This document shows, piece after piece, positions 38,373-49,536 of a stretch of DNA of 64,000 bases. Each line of letters begins with the position of its first letter. Position 1 is the stretch's first letter. The position numbers and the translations under genes were made by a program. Origin of the DNA: Archegozetes longisetosus (taxonomy: Eukaryota; Arthropoda; Arachnida; Sarcoptiformes; Trhypochthoniidae); the NCBI GenBank assembly GCA_018873245.2, contig JAEMBT020000008.1, positions 14,557,172-14,621,171 on the forward strand. Direction: 5' to 3'. The notes under the pieces were generated by a model. It was not told the origin of the DNA and ran no database searches. It was given only the letters and a program-made list of their open reading frames with translations.

Positions 38373-38904
38373 GGTAGATGGTGCCTTTTAAGGGCACATA
38401 CTTTTGATATTCGATCCTAATAGTACTCGATGTAGTGAGTCGAATGATATATTACATACCCATATTCTATCCATATATTAAGTAAAAATGGAATATTCTA
38501 AAAACTCAAAAGTAATTCTATCGCTAGGTATCCCCTCCGAAATTCGATATAAGATAATTCTCTATAAACTAATTAAGTATCCACGTGCGTGATTTAACTT
38601 AAGTGAAAATTGCGTCAGGTAGCGAGGCGAGGAACGCGGAGCGTTCGGAGTGAAGCGATCTGAAGCTATCTTCAGCTTAGGTTAAATCGGGTTCGTGGTG
38701 GTTAGGTTAAGGTACTTTGAGAGAAGGATGAATGGAGTGTAGGCGTCTGGGGTGTTCAGGTGGGTGCCTGGATATATAAAAAACCAAAATTTTCGCGTAA
38801 TTTATGGATGAAACATGGCATGTGATATATCGTTAGACTCCTCACATCGAGTACTATTAGGATCGATCATTAAAAGTATGTGCCCTTAAAAGGCATCATC
38901 TACC
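38373..38904. mobile_element. MITE family M1, complete copy (532 bp)
   Basis: The TIRs are about 110 bp long. The left end ggtagatggtgccttttaag is matched by the right end ...ccttaaaaggcatcatctacc, and both continue through gatcctaatagtactcgatg. The centre is GC-rich (38630-38690) with ttaggttaa motifs. There is no transposase. An inverted partial copy lies at 41409-41811 and an extra end at 41845-41957. Confidence 0.8.
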
Positions 38905-40253
38905 GGTTAATGTCAATTCTGGAGATTTGACCTCGAAATGACCATGAAGATGACCTTTTTGACCTTGGGTCATATAATATTCTGGACCAGCTTGACGAGT
39001 TCTATAAGAATATATCATCAAAATAGGTGCCCCCAAAAGGCACCCATTATCAAAGTTTTTCTCTTCTAATTAATTTCTCAATTCTGCCGAAATCACCATC
39101 ACCTTACATAAGGCTATGACCAGACATTTGATAATTATGATTTCATTTAGTTTTTCTGTTATTGTCACATAATAAATAATAAGCCTATAAGAACCGACTT
39201 TTGTTCTGTGAACAACATTATTAGAACATGTTACAAGACTTGAAATTTTGTTAACTGCATTCAGAATGCAACGATTGAAGGCTTCGTTTCCAAAAGTCTT
39301 ATAACCAAAAGTGCGAAGCGGAAAAGCGCATTAAAGTTTATTTCTTATTCAATCGATTCAAACCTTTGTTTTATAATTAGAGGTCCCAATTAACCGGTTT
39401 CACCCACACCTAGAAAATGCTCGAACTTTAAACAGAGTTTTTCTTGTTTCTCAGATGTAATCACAAGATATTTTAATAATGAATATTGCGAACGAATAAT
39501 GAATTATGAATGACTTTTCAAAGAACTATATCTCTTTAAAATCTATTGTTTTTGATTTTCCCAAATAAGGTTCCCACACTTTTACAAGGAGCCTTCAAGT
39601 GGTTCTAAGCCTAACATATTTTAGAAACATTTTTGCTATTTTTCAAAATACTATGCATTACTCCAGTATTCGAATGCAATTCTCTCACCGATATTTTAAG
39701 TCCCGTATACAGTCTTCATCTTGTCATAAGTATTTGTCTGTACATTTTCTTTAACTAAGAATTTGATCACAGCTTTTTCTACGATTTTATCTATGTACTG
39801 GTTCAACATAATAAACTAAACTCGTCTTAATAAACAACGATTTGGTTTTAACTTTTAGTTTTAAGTTGACAAGTAATCCTAAACAATGAATATCATATAT
39901 TAGTTTCATCTTGATTTGTCCGCAAGCATGATAGGCTCATTACTTTCTGAAGGCCCTCGTATGTCACTATTGCATAAGACATTAGTTGATATTCTTCTCT
40001 GTTCAATATCTTTGTATAATGAGTTTTGTGCCCACCTCCACTTAAAATTTTACTTTTTATGATTTTTCTTATATCAAAATTTTCATTTGAATTCATTTTC
40101 AACATAAATTATGAAATTTAGATATATATGAAAATAATACTTTTGATTATTTTAATAAGTTAAGAACTTGAGTCACTCAATATTTTCCTTTGGAAAGTTT
40201 AATTTTAAGAGCAAATTTGTACCTATGAATAATCTCTAAACATTTTTTCATAG
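38905..40253. other. repeat remnants then gene-free DNA
   Basis: 38925-39060 holds repetitive-looking gacctt / tgacc strings and a short inverted repeat, ggtgcccccaaaaggcacc, near 39009-39027, probably part of the older element into which M1 was inserted. Beyond it I see nothing. An open frame at 39893-40105 has no recognisable domain. Confidence 0.35.
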
Positions 40254-40685
40254 TACACTCTTTTTCATAAAGATTTGCACACCGAGGTCACTAGCTGAGT
40301 TCAATCTTTAAAAAATTCATATCAATATATATGACACACAATCAAAATTACAAACTACGATTATTTTGAAATGCAAATATCAGTACTCAATCAAAAATGG
40401 TAGAAATGCCGAACAATTACGAGTAGCAACTTGAGAATCATGGAATCAATTAGCAAATGATCGAAAATTTTTTATGGCTAGCGGATTCAATGAGAATCCG
40501 CTGTCAAGAAGTTATTAATAAAGAAGGCTATTATATGAGATATTGATTTTGTAATCATTTATTGATGACACAATGACCCAATGTGTTTTGTTTTCAGATT
40601 ATTATCAAACTTTAATTAAGATCACAGATTATTTTTTTATCTTTGTGACCTCGGTGTGAAAATCCTCAAGAAACATGGTGTGCAA
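40254..40685. mobile_element. Tc1-like MITE, about 430 bp
   Basis: The left end contains gatttgcacaccgaggtcac and the right end contains gtgacctcggtgtgaaaatc in inverted orientation. The paired segment is about 38 bp and imperfect. The outer part (gtgcaagtctttttt at the right) resembles the termini of Tc1/Tc3-type elements (family knowledge, inference). There is no transposase. Confidence 0.65.
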
Positions 40686-40889
40686 GTCTTTTTTGATAGA
40701 TAGGTGTCGAAAACCAGGCTTCAATTGTAACCGTTTCAATTCATTTGACAAGAATCAGATTTTTATTTAATGGCTTCATTTAGTCTATAAACTCGATTGT
40801 CTATTGAGAACTAAATCGAAAAAGCATCAAAAATTAATGTTCGATCTTGAATGAGTTTTTACATTTTGATTTTTAATTCTTGAAAAACT

Positions 40890-41408
40890 GATGGTCATTC
40901 TACAGTGTACGCCACCCCTGGACCTACTACAGTATATATAACTTCAATGATTAATTAAATAATTTATCTCAGAGCATCAATTTGTATATTTTTATTGAAT
41001 ATCACGAATGCAAATAGTTAATCAGATCAATGTTTTACAAATATAAATATAAGTAATGTCACTAAAGCTAGCTATTACAGTAAGCTGAAAAAAGTTAGTC
41101 TATTTCTTTTAAATTCCTTTAAAGATTGCAGAAAATACCCGCCCATTACTGTAAATTCTTACAGCGTTTCGCCGCCACATGTATTCTACCAAATAAGAAT
41201 CAAAATGCGCTTTAGCAGTTCCTTGTATTCTCCTGAATTGTGTTAATCCTCAACTAACTCACATAACCCACTTAACCCATTTAACCAACCTAAAAATCCT
41301 AATCAATCTATCAAACCCAACCTGTTAGGTAGTATATACTATAGTATATCCAGCGATGGCGTATACTTTAGTAGGTCCAGGGATGGCGTATACTGTGGAA
41401 TGACCATC
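40890..41408. mobile_element. MITE family M2 with a tandemly duplicated right end
   Basis: The left end gatggtcattctacagtgta pairs with the right end ...tatactgtggaatgaccatc. The paired region runs about 45 bp through tggacctactacagtatata. At the right end the inner part of the TIR occurs twice in tandem (tatatccagcgatggcgtatac then taggtccagggatggcgtatac). The element abuts the truncated inverted M1 copy at 41409. gatg may be the target duplication or part of the TIR. Confidence 0.7.
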
Positions 41409-41811
41409 CTTCCTCTCAAAGTACCTATTGGTGACTCGTTTAACCTAACTACCACAAACCTGATTTAACCTAAGCTGAAGATAGCGTCAGATAGCTTCAC
41501 TCGGGCTTCGCGACCTGACACAATTTTCACTTAGGTTAAATCACGCACGTGGATACTTAATTATTTTATAGCGCGTTTCGGAGGAGATGCCTAGCGATAG
41601 AACTTTTTTTGAGTTTTTAAAATACAGTATATTCCTGATTTTGGCAATTCATTGCGGCTTCGAAAATGAGTTATCAAAATTTAATTTTGCCAAAATCGGA
41701 AGTATACTGTATTTATTTTTTACGTAATTAATAGATAGAATATGGGCATATAATATGTCATTCGACTCACCACATCGAGTACTATTAGGATCGATCATCA
41801 AAAGTGAGTAC
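41409..41811 (-). mobile_element. MITE family M1, inverted and truncated copy
   Basis: In reverse complement this follows the same order as the left two thirds of the copy at 38373-38904. It runs from the cctaatagtactcgatg end through atcgctaggcatctcctccg, acgtgcgtgatttaac and cttcagcttaggttaaatc to ggtactttgagag. Its other end is cut off at the M2 border. It carries an 85-bp nested MITE at 41625-41709 that the first copy lacks. Confidence 0.75.
41625..41709. mobile_element. 85-bp pogo/Tc1-like MITE nested in M1
   Basis: The ends are CAGTATATTCCTGATTTTGG and the inverted CCAAAATCGGAAGTATACTG, about 25 bp with few mismatches. TA flanks both sides (41623-41624 and 41710-41711). The related M1 copy at 38373-38904 lacks it and shows the empty site aatattctaaaaactc, confirming insertion into TA. 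CAGTATA-type ends with a TA target fit pogo/Tc1 relatives (family knowledge). Confidence 0.85.
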
Positions 41812-41844
41812 CTATGATATATAATAATTATCAAAAAATCAATT

Positions 41845-41957
41845 TTCACGTAATTTGTGGATAAAACGTGGCATGTGATATATCATTCGACTCAGCACAC
41901 TGAGTACTATTAGGATCAATCATCAAATGTATCTGCCCTTAATGAGCCCCATCTACC
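41845..41957 (+). mobile_element. MITE family M1, isolated right end
   Basis: The segment matches the right end of the 38373-38904 copy in the same orientation: cgtaatttgtggataaaacg, tggcatgtgatatatc, gagtactattaggatc, ending catctacc at 41957. It sits next to the inverted copy, so two ends of the family now lie back to back. It was left by a further copy or by rearrangement. Confidence 0.7.
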
Positions 41958-42009
41958 GAGTTAGCTTTATGGTTAGGGATCAGTCAGTACATTACTCAGC
42001 AGCTTATAA

Positions 42010-42770
42010 ACTAAATGTATGCAAAGTATCATTACGTTGGTTGCTATGCACTCCTACATCTGAACAAAAGGATTTTGAATAAATTATAAAAGAGCACTTT
42101 CAAAGATATGATTTAATCCCGAGTTAATAGATAGAATTATAGCTATCGACGAAACTTGATTAAAAAGTTATGATCATCAGGATGCTTCAATATCGATATC
42201 CTGGAGAGGGGCTGTATACTTGATTTTTAAAAATTTTAAATTATTAAGTTCATGCAAATGCCCTTATATTTAATTTAGGCCAACGATATTAGAACTAACG
42301 TTGAGAGATTGAAAGCAGATGATGTTAGTAGCTTTTCATCAAAATATGATACTAGCTTATCAAATTCTTCCAAAATATCACAATGTGAACAATGAGACAT
42401 ATGCTCAATTTTTGGAAAGAGTAATACTTTCTTATATACAAAGACACAAGATTCGACATCCTATAATTTTACACGATAATATGAGACCACATAAGCATCG
42501 AAATGTCCAGGATTTATTAACTAGACATCGATGGAAGTAATAGTACTCCATTTATAACCTTGATTTGAATCCCTGTGATTATGACGGCACAGAGAGAATT
42601 AAGAAGTCAAATAATAGTTAATTATTTGCATATGAACTTGATTTGAGTTATTTATCATGAAGTTACTCGTGAAATTAATTTACAAATGCTACCATTTGAA
42701 TATGAAAACTACCAAAGAGTTGGGAAGTTTTCATAAAGCTTGGAATCAACTACATTATATAATACCAAAA
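42010..42770 (+). pseudogene. decayed mariner transposase
   Basis: One frame carries the mariner catalytic landmarks in order. They are AIDET (Asp at 42148), then after a variable stretch NNETYAQFLERVILSYIQRH and IILHDNMRPH (Asp near 42475), then LDLNPCDYD near 42570, with about 34 residues between the last two Asp. This is the DD34D pattern of mariner (family knowledge). The longest clean segment is 42319-42540. Stops interrupt the frame in several places, including just before and just after that segment. The N-terminal helix-turn-helix region was not recognised and no TIRs were found. Confidence 0.85.
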
Positions 42771-44443
42771 TATCATTTCCAGGGAGCGGAAAAATCGGGA
42801 GCATGTTTGTCCTTTTATAAGTAGTTATATCCCTATTAACTATGTATTACGGCATCAAAACGTCCCACTTAGAGGTGAGTGAAATTAGCTCTCATTTTTG
42901 GTACTTTTTAAATTTGATCTAATAGCAGAAATATGTAAATGCATTTGAATTTCAAGTGCTTTTTACAACAATAATGTTATAATTGCTCTGAAAGGTACGG
43001 AATTTGTTACCGATTTTTCTGCTGCTTGATCATTTCTATATCTGTTTTAAATAAGGATATATGAATATGCAATTACTTTTCAGCCGCCTTAATATATTCA
43101 ATCTTTAATCAACTGAGAACAAATACAGGTAAAGATCCTGAAACCGCAGTGCATTGGTTCAATAGTCCAAACCATAAAAATAATCTATAACATGAAAATT
43201 TAATTTTCAAAGTAAAACTGTCTGAGCTTTTGATGATAGTCCGATCGATGCTGTCCCTGATGGGTTTTCAATTTGAAGTCTGGCAGCATTTCTAGTCATT
43301 TGACTTTTTTATCACTCATTTGATTGACATGCGTAGGCATGCTTTGATTGGTTGAACGAATTTAAACATGTATACGTAACAGTGCATTAAAATATGGTGC
43401 AAATGTATTTCAGATACCTATGCTGGCCTTTGCTGACGCCTAGGATTTTAGTTTAATTTTTTTAACTCAAAAGCTCACTTGTCAGACTCGTTTCAGAGTA
43501 ACTTTATAGCTGTTATTGTTATTATTATTATTGAATAGTCATAATCGATAGTCAGAAATCATAGTCGATATTCGATATTTGCCATTGATTACGGTTTGTT
43601 CTATAAACGCATTAAGCTTGAAGGTATGCATCAAATTGAGTTTGATAGAAGTTTCTAATCTTATTCAAATCTAACTTCAAAGCTTACTTTATTCTCCATA
43701 ATTATATTCATTCATAAAGTTTGAATGCATCACAAAAGCTCTTAGAAAAACATCAGATATATTTGTCTTCTTATTCAAATAATTATCATCGAAGCACCGT
43801 TTATACTGTCCTTCCAGTTGATACAAAATAGTTCATTATTTCAAAATCAATTTGAAAGGTCGAATGTAGCTCGGATCATACGATCTAAGAATACACGCAA
43901 TATTTACTTCTATTTTGTATTTGTTTGATATTTGTTTATTTTGAAGAGCCTTTAATACGGTTCAATGAACAAATCAAATCTGTCTCATTGAGTGTTTTCT
44001 TTCATCATTTTCTGTTCAGTCAACAACAGACGGGGAATAATTGAAAGCACAAGTTCTCATTTTATTGTATTAATATATTTATACCAAATATAAAACTTGC
44101 AAATATTTTGAAAGACAGGTAATCCGATTTTTTGTATCGATTGCAAAATTAGTTGAGCTCTAATGCAGTATCACTATCTATACTGTTGTGAATTGGGCTC
44201 TGCAATAGTACTATATTAGTTTATTTAAAGCGCTTAGTAGCTTACATTCGAAAAACCACTTATCTTGCGCTTTAAGATAATAAGGTTTAACAATATTTGT
44301 AACCTAGACAAAATTTTGGTTAAGTATAATGTGTGCCCACTAACTATTGCAACGCACGTTTTAATGAGAAATTATTAGCATAAAGATTGGTGTCAGTTTT
44401 ACCGAAACAAGTCGAAATCAATTTTACAACTGGTTTTCTCATC
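42771..44443. other. gene-free AT-rich DNA
   Basis: No coding region seen. A short (TTA)n run lies at about 43516-43535. Confidence 0.4.
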
Positions 44444-44451
44444 CCTAAAAC

Positions 44452-44603
44452 CAGTGATGCACACGCTCGACGCTCACGCTCGCGCTAAAGCTCGGCGCTC
44501 GGGGGTAAGACGCTCGAGCGTCCACTCACGCTCAGCAAAAGTAGAACGCTCGACGTTCGCGCTCGCTACCGAGCACCAAACGCTCGAGCGTTGAGCATCA
44601 CTG
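44452..44603. mobile_element. hAT-type MITE, 152 bp, GC-rich
   Basis: It starts CAGTGATGC and ends GCATCACTG. A perfect 8-bp duplication, cctaaaac, flanks it (44444-44451 and 44604-44611). The interior is built of gctcg / cgagc strings and is strikingly GC-rich compared with its surroundings. An 8-bp duplication and a CAGTG-type terminus fit hAT (family knowledge). There is no coding capacity. Confidence 0.9.
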
Positions 44604-44611
44604 CCTAAAAC

Positions 44612-47050
44612 TTCGGCGTCCTTTCATTCATTCATATTTAGCTGCGCAAAATTCTAAATTTAATACTAATCAACAAATTTAGATAAAATCATCAATAATT
44701 AATAAAGAAAACTATAAGAATTTAAGAAAGACTTTCTTTAAGAAATATAAGAAAGAAGACTAAAAATTAATGATTTAATACTAGATTTTTTAGATTATTC
44801 CCTATTTATATTAATTATTGAACTCAATTTTGAAATTTTAAAAATTACAACTTTTAACTTAGTAGGATTATAAGAAATATTTAACTATACTTTTTGAACA
44901 GTTAAATAAAATTTTTAGTTTTTATATTTAATAATTTGCTTAACAACTCCCATTCACAGCATACCGTTATTTGATAAACTTTCAGAATTTATTACATCCA
45001 TAATGAAATATTTTTACTTAGAACATCAAGTGTGTACTCGAAACTTAATTTCTTAGAACTCGAACTCTTTATAATGACTTTGAAGAATAGAAGGGGGTTT
45101 CTAAAATCGAAATCGAGAATTAAAAAACAGAGAAATTAGTCTTTTCAGTTTAACTGACTGGTTAGAATACCATTCCGCCAAACTGACTTCTGCGAAGCTG
45201 ACTCCTACCAGCGTAATCCCTAAACAGGTATATCATAAACACCTGCTTATAAATACTTGTTATAAATACTATTTTCGACCATCACAACAGATATAACAGT
45301 AAGTTTATAAAAAAGTTTTAAATAATTTGATTCATAGATTCAATTGTCGCATCTTATAGAATGGAAGGCACTTATGAACTACTATTTTAAAATTGAATTG
45401 TTGATCCATAATACACTGTATTGTTTGTCGAACTTAAACTGTATCAAAACTGTTTTAGTAATATTTCCTTATCTGGTCCGTATGTGTGTTGCAACAACTA
45501 ATGAATAGAAATCGAAATCTAATGATCAAATATCGAATGTATTTTCCTGAATATTTCGATTTTCATAAGATTTGAGCCGCTATTCAGGTAGAGATTGCAC
45601 TTTCGCCATAGGATACTTAAATTTGTCTAAAGATTTGCTAAACATTCACTTTTAATGATCAGTCGTTCAATTATGATAATAGTTGATCACTTTTTACCTA
45701 TGAAATATTGATTTTTTGTGACAACAGTTGTTACATCGAATCAAGTTCTATAAAATGTAATTTAGAAATGACTTAACGGACTAAATTCGAAGCATTGAAA
45801 GTTGAATGACGGACACTTGATTTAGTTTATAAGAATTAGGTACGTTATTATGAATCGTCACTTTTTCTGAAGGAAACCTTTTAAAATTGAACCAGAAAAC
45901 TAAGGCAAAAGCAGAGAAAATAGGGAAAATTTTGGAAACATTTTACAACCCATTTAGCTTTTAATGATTTAAAGATTTTTTAGCGATAGAATACTTGTCA
46001 GGGGATAGTAATAATTTTTGCCTTTAGTTCGATTGTACCATTATTTGGTATTCAAATTAGTTACTAAAGTCGAAGAAATTGACAGTTTTGCTTTTAAAAT
46101 ATCTTAACCACATCATACGAAAACCCACAAAAACAAACAAAATTTTATTCTTTAGTATCTCAAAAAGGCAATAAGTTAATCAAATAAAATTTTGAAGGCT
46201 AATAATGATGTAATAGGCCATTTAAATGAATACATAAGGTTTCGTAACATTGTTCTTAATGCATTGTTATTGTGAATTAAAAAATTGAAAAAGTCAAATT
46301 TTTGATTTGGACTGCATTACCCCAGATGTTTCAACCAAGCCTGTCTAATTTTATACGTGGCCCGTTTCTAAGTATATAATTTCAAAGAGATTAGGTTTCA
46401 AATAGTTTGGGTAATGTACATAAAATTGGGGAAAATAATGAAACTTAAAAAAAGTTTTCATAAATGAAAATATATACAGTTGTTAAAATTGTATGAAGAG
46501 GATGCCAATTGCATAACAAACAATTGAATAGTTAATATATTTTGATTTCAGATCGTCAATATAATGATGGACTTTGTACAATGTTATGACACTTACCATA
46601 GTTATTAAATATTTTGTTGCATATTTATTTAGAAAATTATAAAAGTATGTCTAATAATGCCTTTTTGAGCAGAGATAACTACTCTTCATACGTCAATCCA
46701 AAATTTCAATAAAATTTGTTACCCGTACCATTCATATAACAATATGAATGTGTTAGACATTTTCGTAAGGCACCTGCTGACAGGTACTGTGCTTTCAAAA
46801 AGCAAAGCCAAAGTAAAAGATATATACTTTCACACATAGCACATAAAATTTTTATAAACAGCGTTTGTAAGATATTACTAGGAATTAGTCACTTTTGTCA
46901 GTTCTTCAAAGTAAACTTTAACTAATCAGGTATAGTAATGAATTTAGAGTCAATCACATTTCACTTGAAATATACACATAAAATAACTTCTAGAATGAAA
47001 GTTTTATTTAACAAATTATAATTCAATGCAAATATAAATATTAGATTGAT
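44612..47050. other. gene-free; weak inverted repeat near 46.3 kb
   Basis: No gene was recognised. Around 46314-46433 the strings gcattaccccagatgtttca and (inverted) tttcaaatagtttgggtaatg form an imperfect pair of about 30 bp, a possible small decayed MITE. Confidence 0.35.
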
Positions 47051-47937
47051 TTAATATTTTGACCATTTGCCATTAATAGCATGAACAGTTGATATTCGTT
47101 TTGGCATAGATCTGTATAAATTAATTTCATGTCGATATTCTCTGATCTGATCCCATATCACTTGAATGATGTCCCATAGATCATCAGGACTTTGTGGTTA
47201 TCCCAAAACTCTAATTAATTTGCTAACTCCGCGCTGCAAATATGACGACAAATTTTCTACTGGGTTCAAATCCGTACCTTTTACTGGCCAATCAATAAGA
47301 CCAATACCTTCACGATTATTCAAAAATTCTTTGATGACTTTTGCATTATGGATTGGCGCATTATCTTGCATAAAAACAGGAACAGAGTTCTCAAATCTAG
47401 ATATTATTAACAGGAAAACCTCGCTTTCAAGTAACTTAAAATATTTTTCAGCCGTAAAATAAGAACTGACCCGATGTATTTGACCCACACCGTTATGCGC
47501 TAACCAAGCAAAGCAATTAACCGAAAATCGACCACTTTTATCGACGATATCGATATATTTAGGATTGAATCGTGATTTTTTCGGCCGATAGACGTAGACT
47601 TTTCCATTCGGATAACTTTGAAAAGTCTTTTAATCTAATAAAATGCATTATACAAAAACGATTGCAAAAATTTGTTGTATTTTGATAAAATAATTTCAGG
47701 ACAATATAAGATTACTGAATATGGGACAAAGAAAACTTTCATATATTACCACTAAAAACTACATGAGACCTTTGATCGACATTCCAATTAAGATATGATT
47801 TGCAGAAATTGTATCTAATAAGTTCGTGTCTATCAGTTAAACAGCATTTTCTGACTGCGGTAGACCTCTTCAAACCTGAAGACTGCAGAACATTATCAAC
47901 AGTGTTGGGACAACAATTCAAATTAAGGCGATTTTGG
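47051..47937 (-). pseudogene. Tc1/Tc3-like transposase, 5'-truncated
   Basis: Read on the minus strand it begins at the Merlin border with TVDNVLQSSGLKRSTAVRK (second DNA-binding helix-turn-helix region) and CKSYLNWN...HVVFSG. After an interruption at about 47749-47627 comes PNGKVYVYRPKKSRFNP, FMQDNAPIHNAKVIKEFL (second catalytic Asp) and LIDWPVKGTDLNPVENL (third acidic residue). It closes with DLWDIIQVIWDQI...VHAINGKWSKY and a stop at 47051. The order is that of Tc1-family DDE transposases (family knowledge). It has an in-frame stop after LIRVLG. The N-terminal part is absent because the reading ends at the Merlin TIR. Confidence 0.85.
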
Positions 47938-49535
47938 GGGTATAGTGCAGAATAGGCCCACTTACGGATCGTATTCAAATCGATTGAATCGGGTTTTCTG
48001 GGGGTTTTCGAGGTTGTAGAATCTATTTCTGACGGTCCCAAATGTCGGAAGTCAATATATCCGGTGAAACAAAAATGTCAAATTTTCGACTTCCGGTTCA
48101 ACTTTTCGCACTTTTTCTGACATTTTCCGTGTTCCCCATGGCCGATTGATCTCATTAAAGCTGTTTCCGATAAACCGGATACTAATATTGTCAAAGAAAA
48201 CTGATCAATTAGCTCATTTCTAGTCTAGCTCTACTCGGAGATGGACGGTGTCTACAATATCAGGAGAATGGTGCGTGAATGCGGCATGGACGAGCCAGAG
48301 GCTTGTCTACAATGGTACGAGCGAGTCGGGCTCTTGCCGAGACTCGCGTTTGTTCGAAGTGTCGTAGAAATATGAGACTTTCGAACAAGCGAGCTGGTAC
48401 AGCTGCAGGCATGCGCTGGCGATGTCGCAAGTGCTCGAAGGAGGTCTCCCTCACGAGTGGAACAGTGTTTGAGGAGTCGCGTCTGTCCCTTGGGCAAGCG
48501 CTTGTCCTCATTTACTGTTTCGTCCATCGCTTCTCTTACGAGGACGTGATTCGTGATGCCAGTTTGGGCGACGGTGAGTTGTCACAGCATACCGTCGCCC
48601 ACTGGTACAAGATCTGCCGGCAGGCTTGCGTGGACTGGGTAGACGCTCGGGTGAATGATAAGAAGATGAGTGGTGCGGGTTCGATGGTCGAGGTCGATGA
48701 GGCCTAAATCGCACACCGATAATATAACCGCAGGCGTTTGGTCGAGGGAACCTGGGTGTTGGGAATCATTGATGTCCACATTGGGTACCTCAGGATCACG
48801 GTGTGTCCTGATAACCGTCGGGACGCTGAGACATTGTTGGTCATCATTGGTGGACATGTCGAAGCAGAAACGGTGGTTAAGACAGACTGCTGGAGATCCT
48901 ACAATGGACTGGACGTCCGAGGATTCAGCCACTTTACGGTTAACCACTCGTGCCACTTTGTGGACTCCGACACCTGGGCTAACACCCAAAAGATTGAGCC
49001 CTCCTGGCAGGCGATGAAGCGCCGCATATGCCGATGAGGCGTGCCCAAAGTGACCCTGGGCAACCATCTCTGCGAATACCTTTGGAAACGCGACGTTAAG
49101 CGTCGCGGTGCCGATTTATTCGTAGAAATGATTCAGTTGCTCAAGGTCTTGCAGGCACATCACTAAGGGGCGGTGCCAAATCGGCCTTTTTCAAGGCCTC
49201 GGGTAGGCAAGGTCATCCCGGTGAACAAAACTGACAAGGTGGATAAAATTCAACCCCGCCTTCACGTGGTATTCACTGGGTTCTGATTGTAATTTTTTGG
49301 TTGCTTTGGGTCTTACCGTCAATCTCCGACTAAATCTGCCGATGGGAGACACGAAAAATGTCAGAAAAAGCGCGAAAAGTTGAACCAAATGTCGAAAATT
49401 CCACATTTTTGTTTCACCTGAAATGTTGATTTTCGACATTTGGGACCGCCAGAAATGAATTCTACGACTTCGAAAAACCCCCAGAAAACTCGATTTGAAT
49501 ACGATCCGGAGGTGGGCCTATTCTGCACTATACCC
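47938..49535 (+). mobile_element. Merlin (IS1016/IS1595-like) DNA transposon, 1598 bp
   Basis: The TIRs are about 200 bp: 47938-48150 and 49330-49535, beginning gggtatagtgcagaatagg and ending in its reverse complement. They diverge visibly (for example a 9-bp difference near 47980), so the copy is not fresh. The body encodes one transposase (48241-49166). No 8-9 bp target duplication, usual for Merlin, was found. The left flank is a Tc1-like gene and the right flank a different Merlin gene. The element is much more GC-rich than its surroundings. Confidence 0.9.
48241..49166 (+). pseudogene. Merlin transposase (IS1595-like DDE), degenerate
   Basis: The N-terminus starts at the Met of MDGVYNIRRMVRECGMDEPE and runs through CLQWYERVGLLPR. 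It then shifts frame near 48345 into the zinc-ribbon-like CSKC...CRKC segment. LTSGTVFEESRLSLGQ and VEVDEA (first catalytic Asp) follow, then VEGTWVLGIID, VVKTDCWRSYNGL (second Asp), FTVNHS..FVDSDTWANTQ, KIEPSW (acidic third residue) and KVTLGNHLCEYLWKR. It ends at the TAA at 49164. The order is that of the IS1595/Merlin family (family knowledge). Breaks seen: one frameshift; TAA twice just after VEVDEA, where relatives usually have Lys; and TGA after KRRICR. It therefore cannot make a full protein as read. Confidence 0.88.
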
Positions 49536-49536
49536 A

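Noticed and set aside
47264-47276. tRNA-like box B string gggttcaaatccg
   Set aside because: It lies inside the Tc1-like transposase (NPVE region) and has no box A or cloverleaf around it.
48252-49067. Open frames on the minus strand and in other frames across the Merlin element
   Set aside because: They are shadows of GC-rich coding sequence; only the plus-strand transposase frame shows family motifs.
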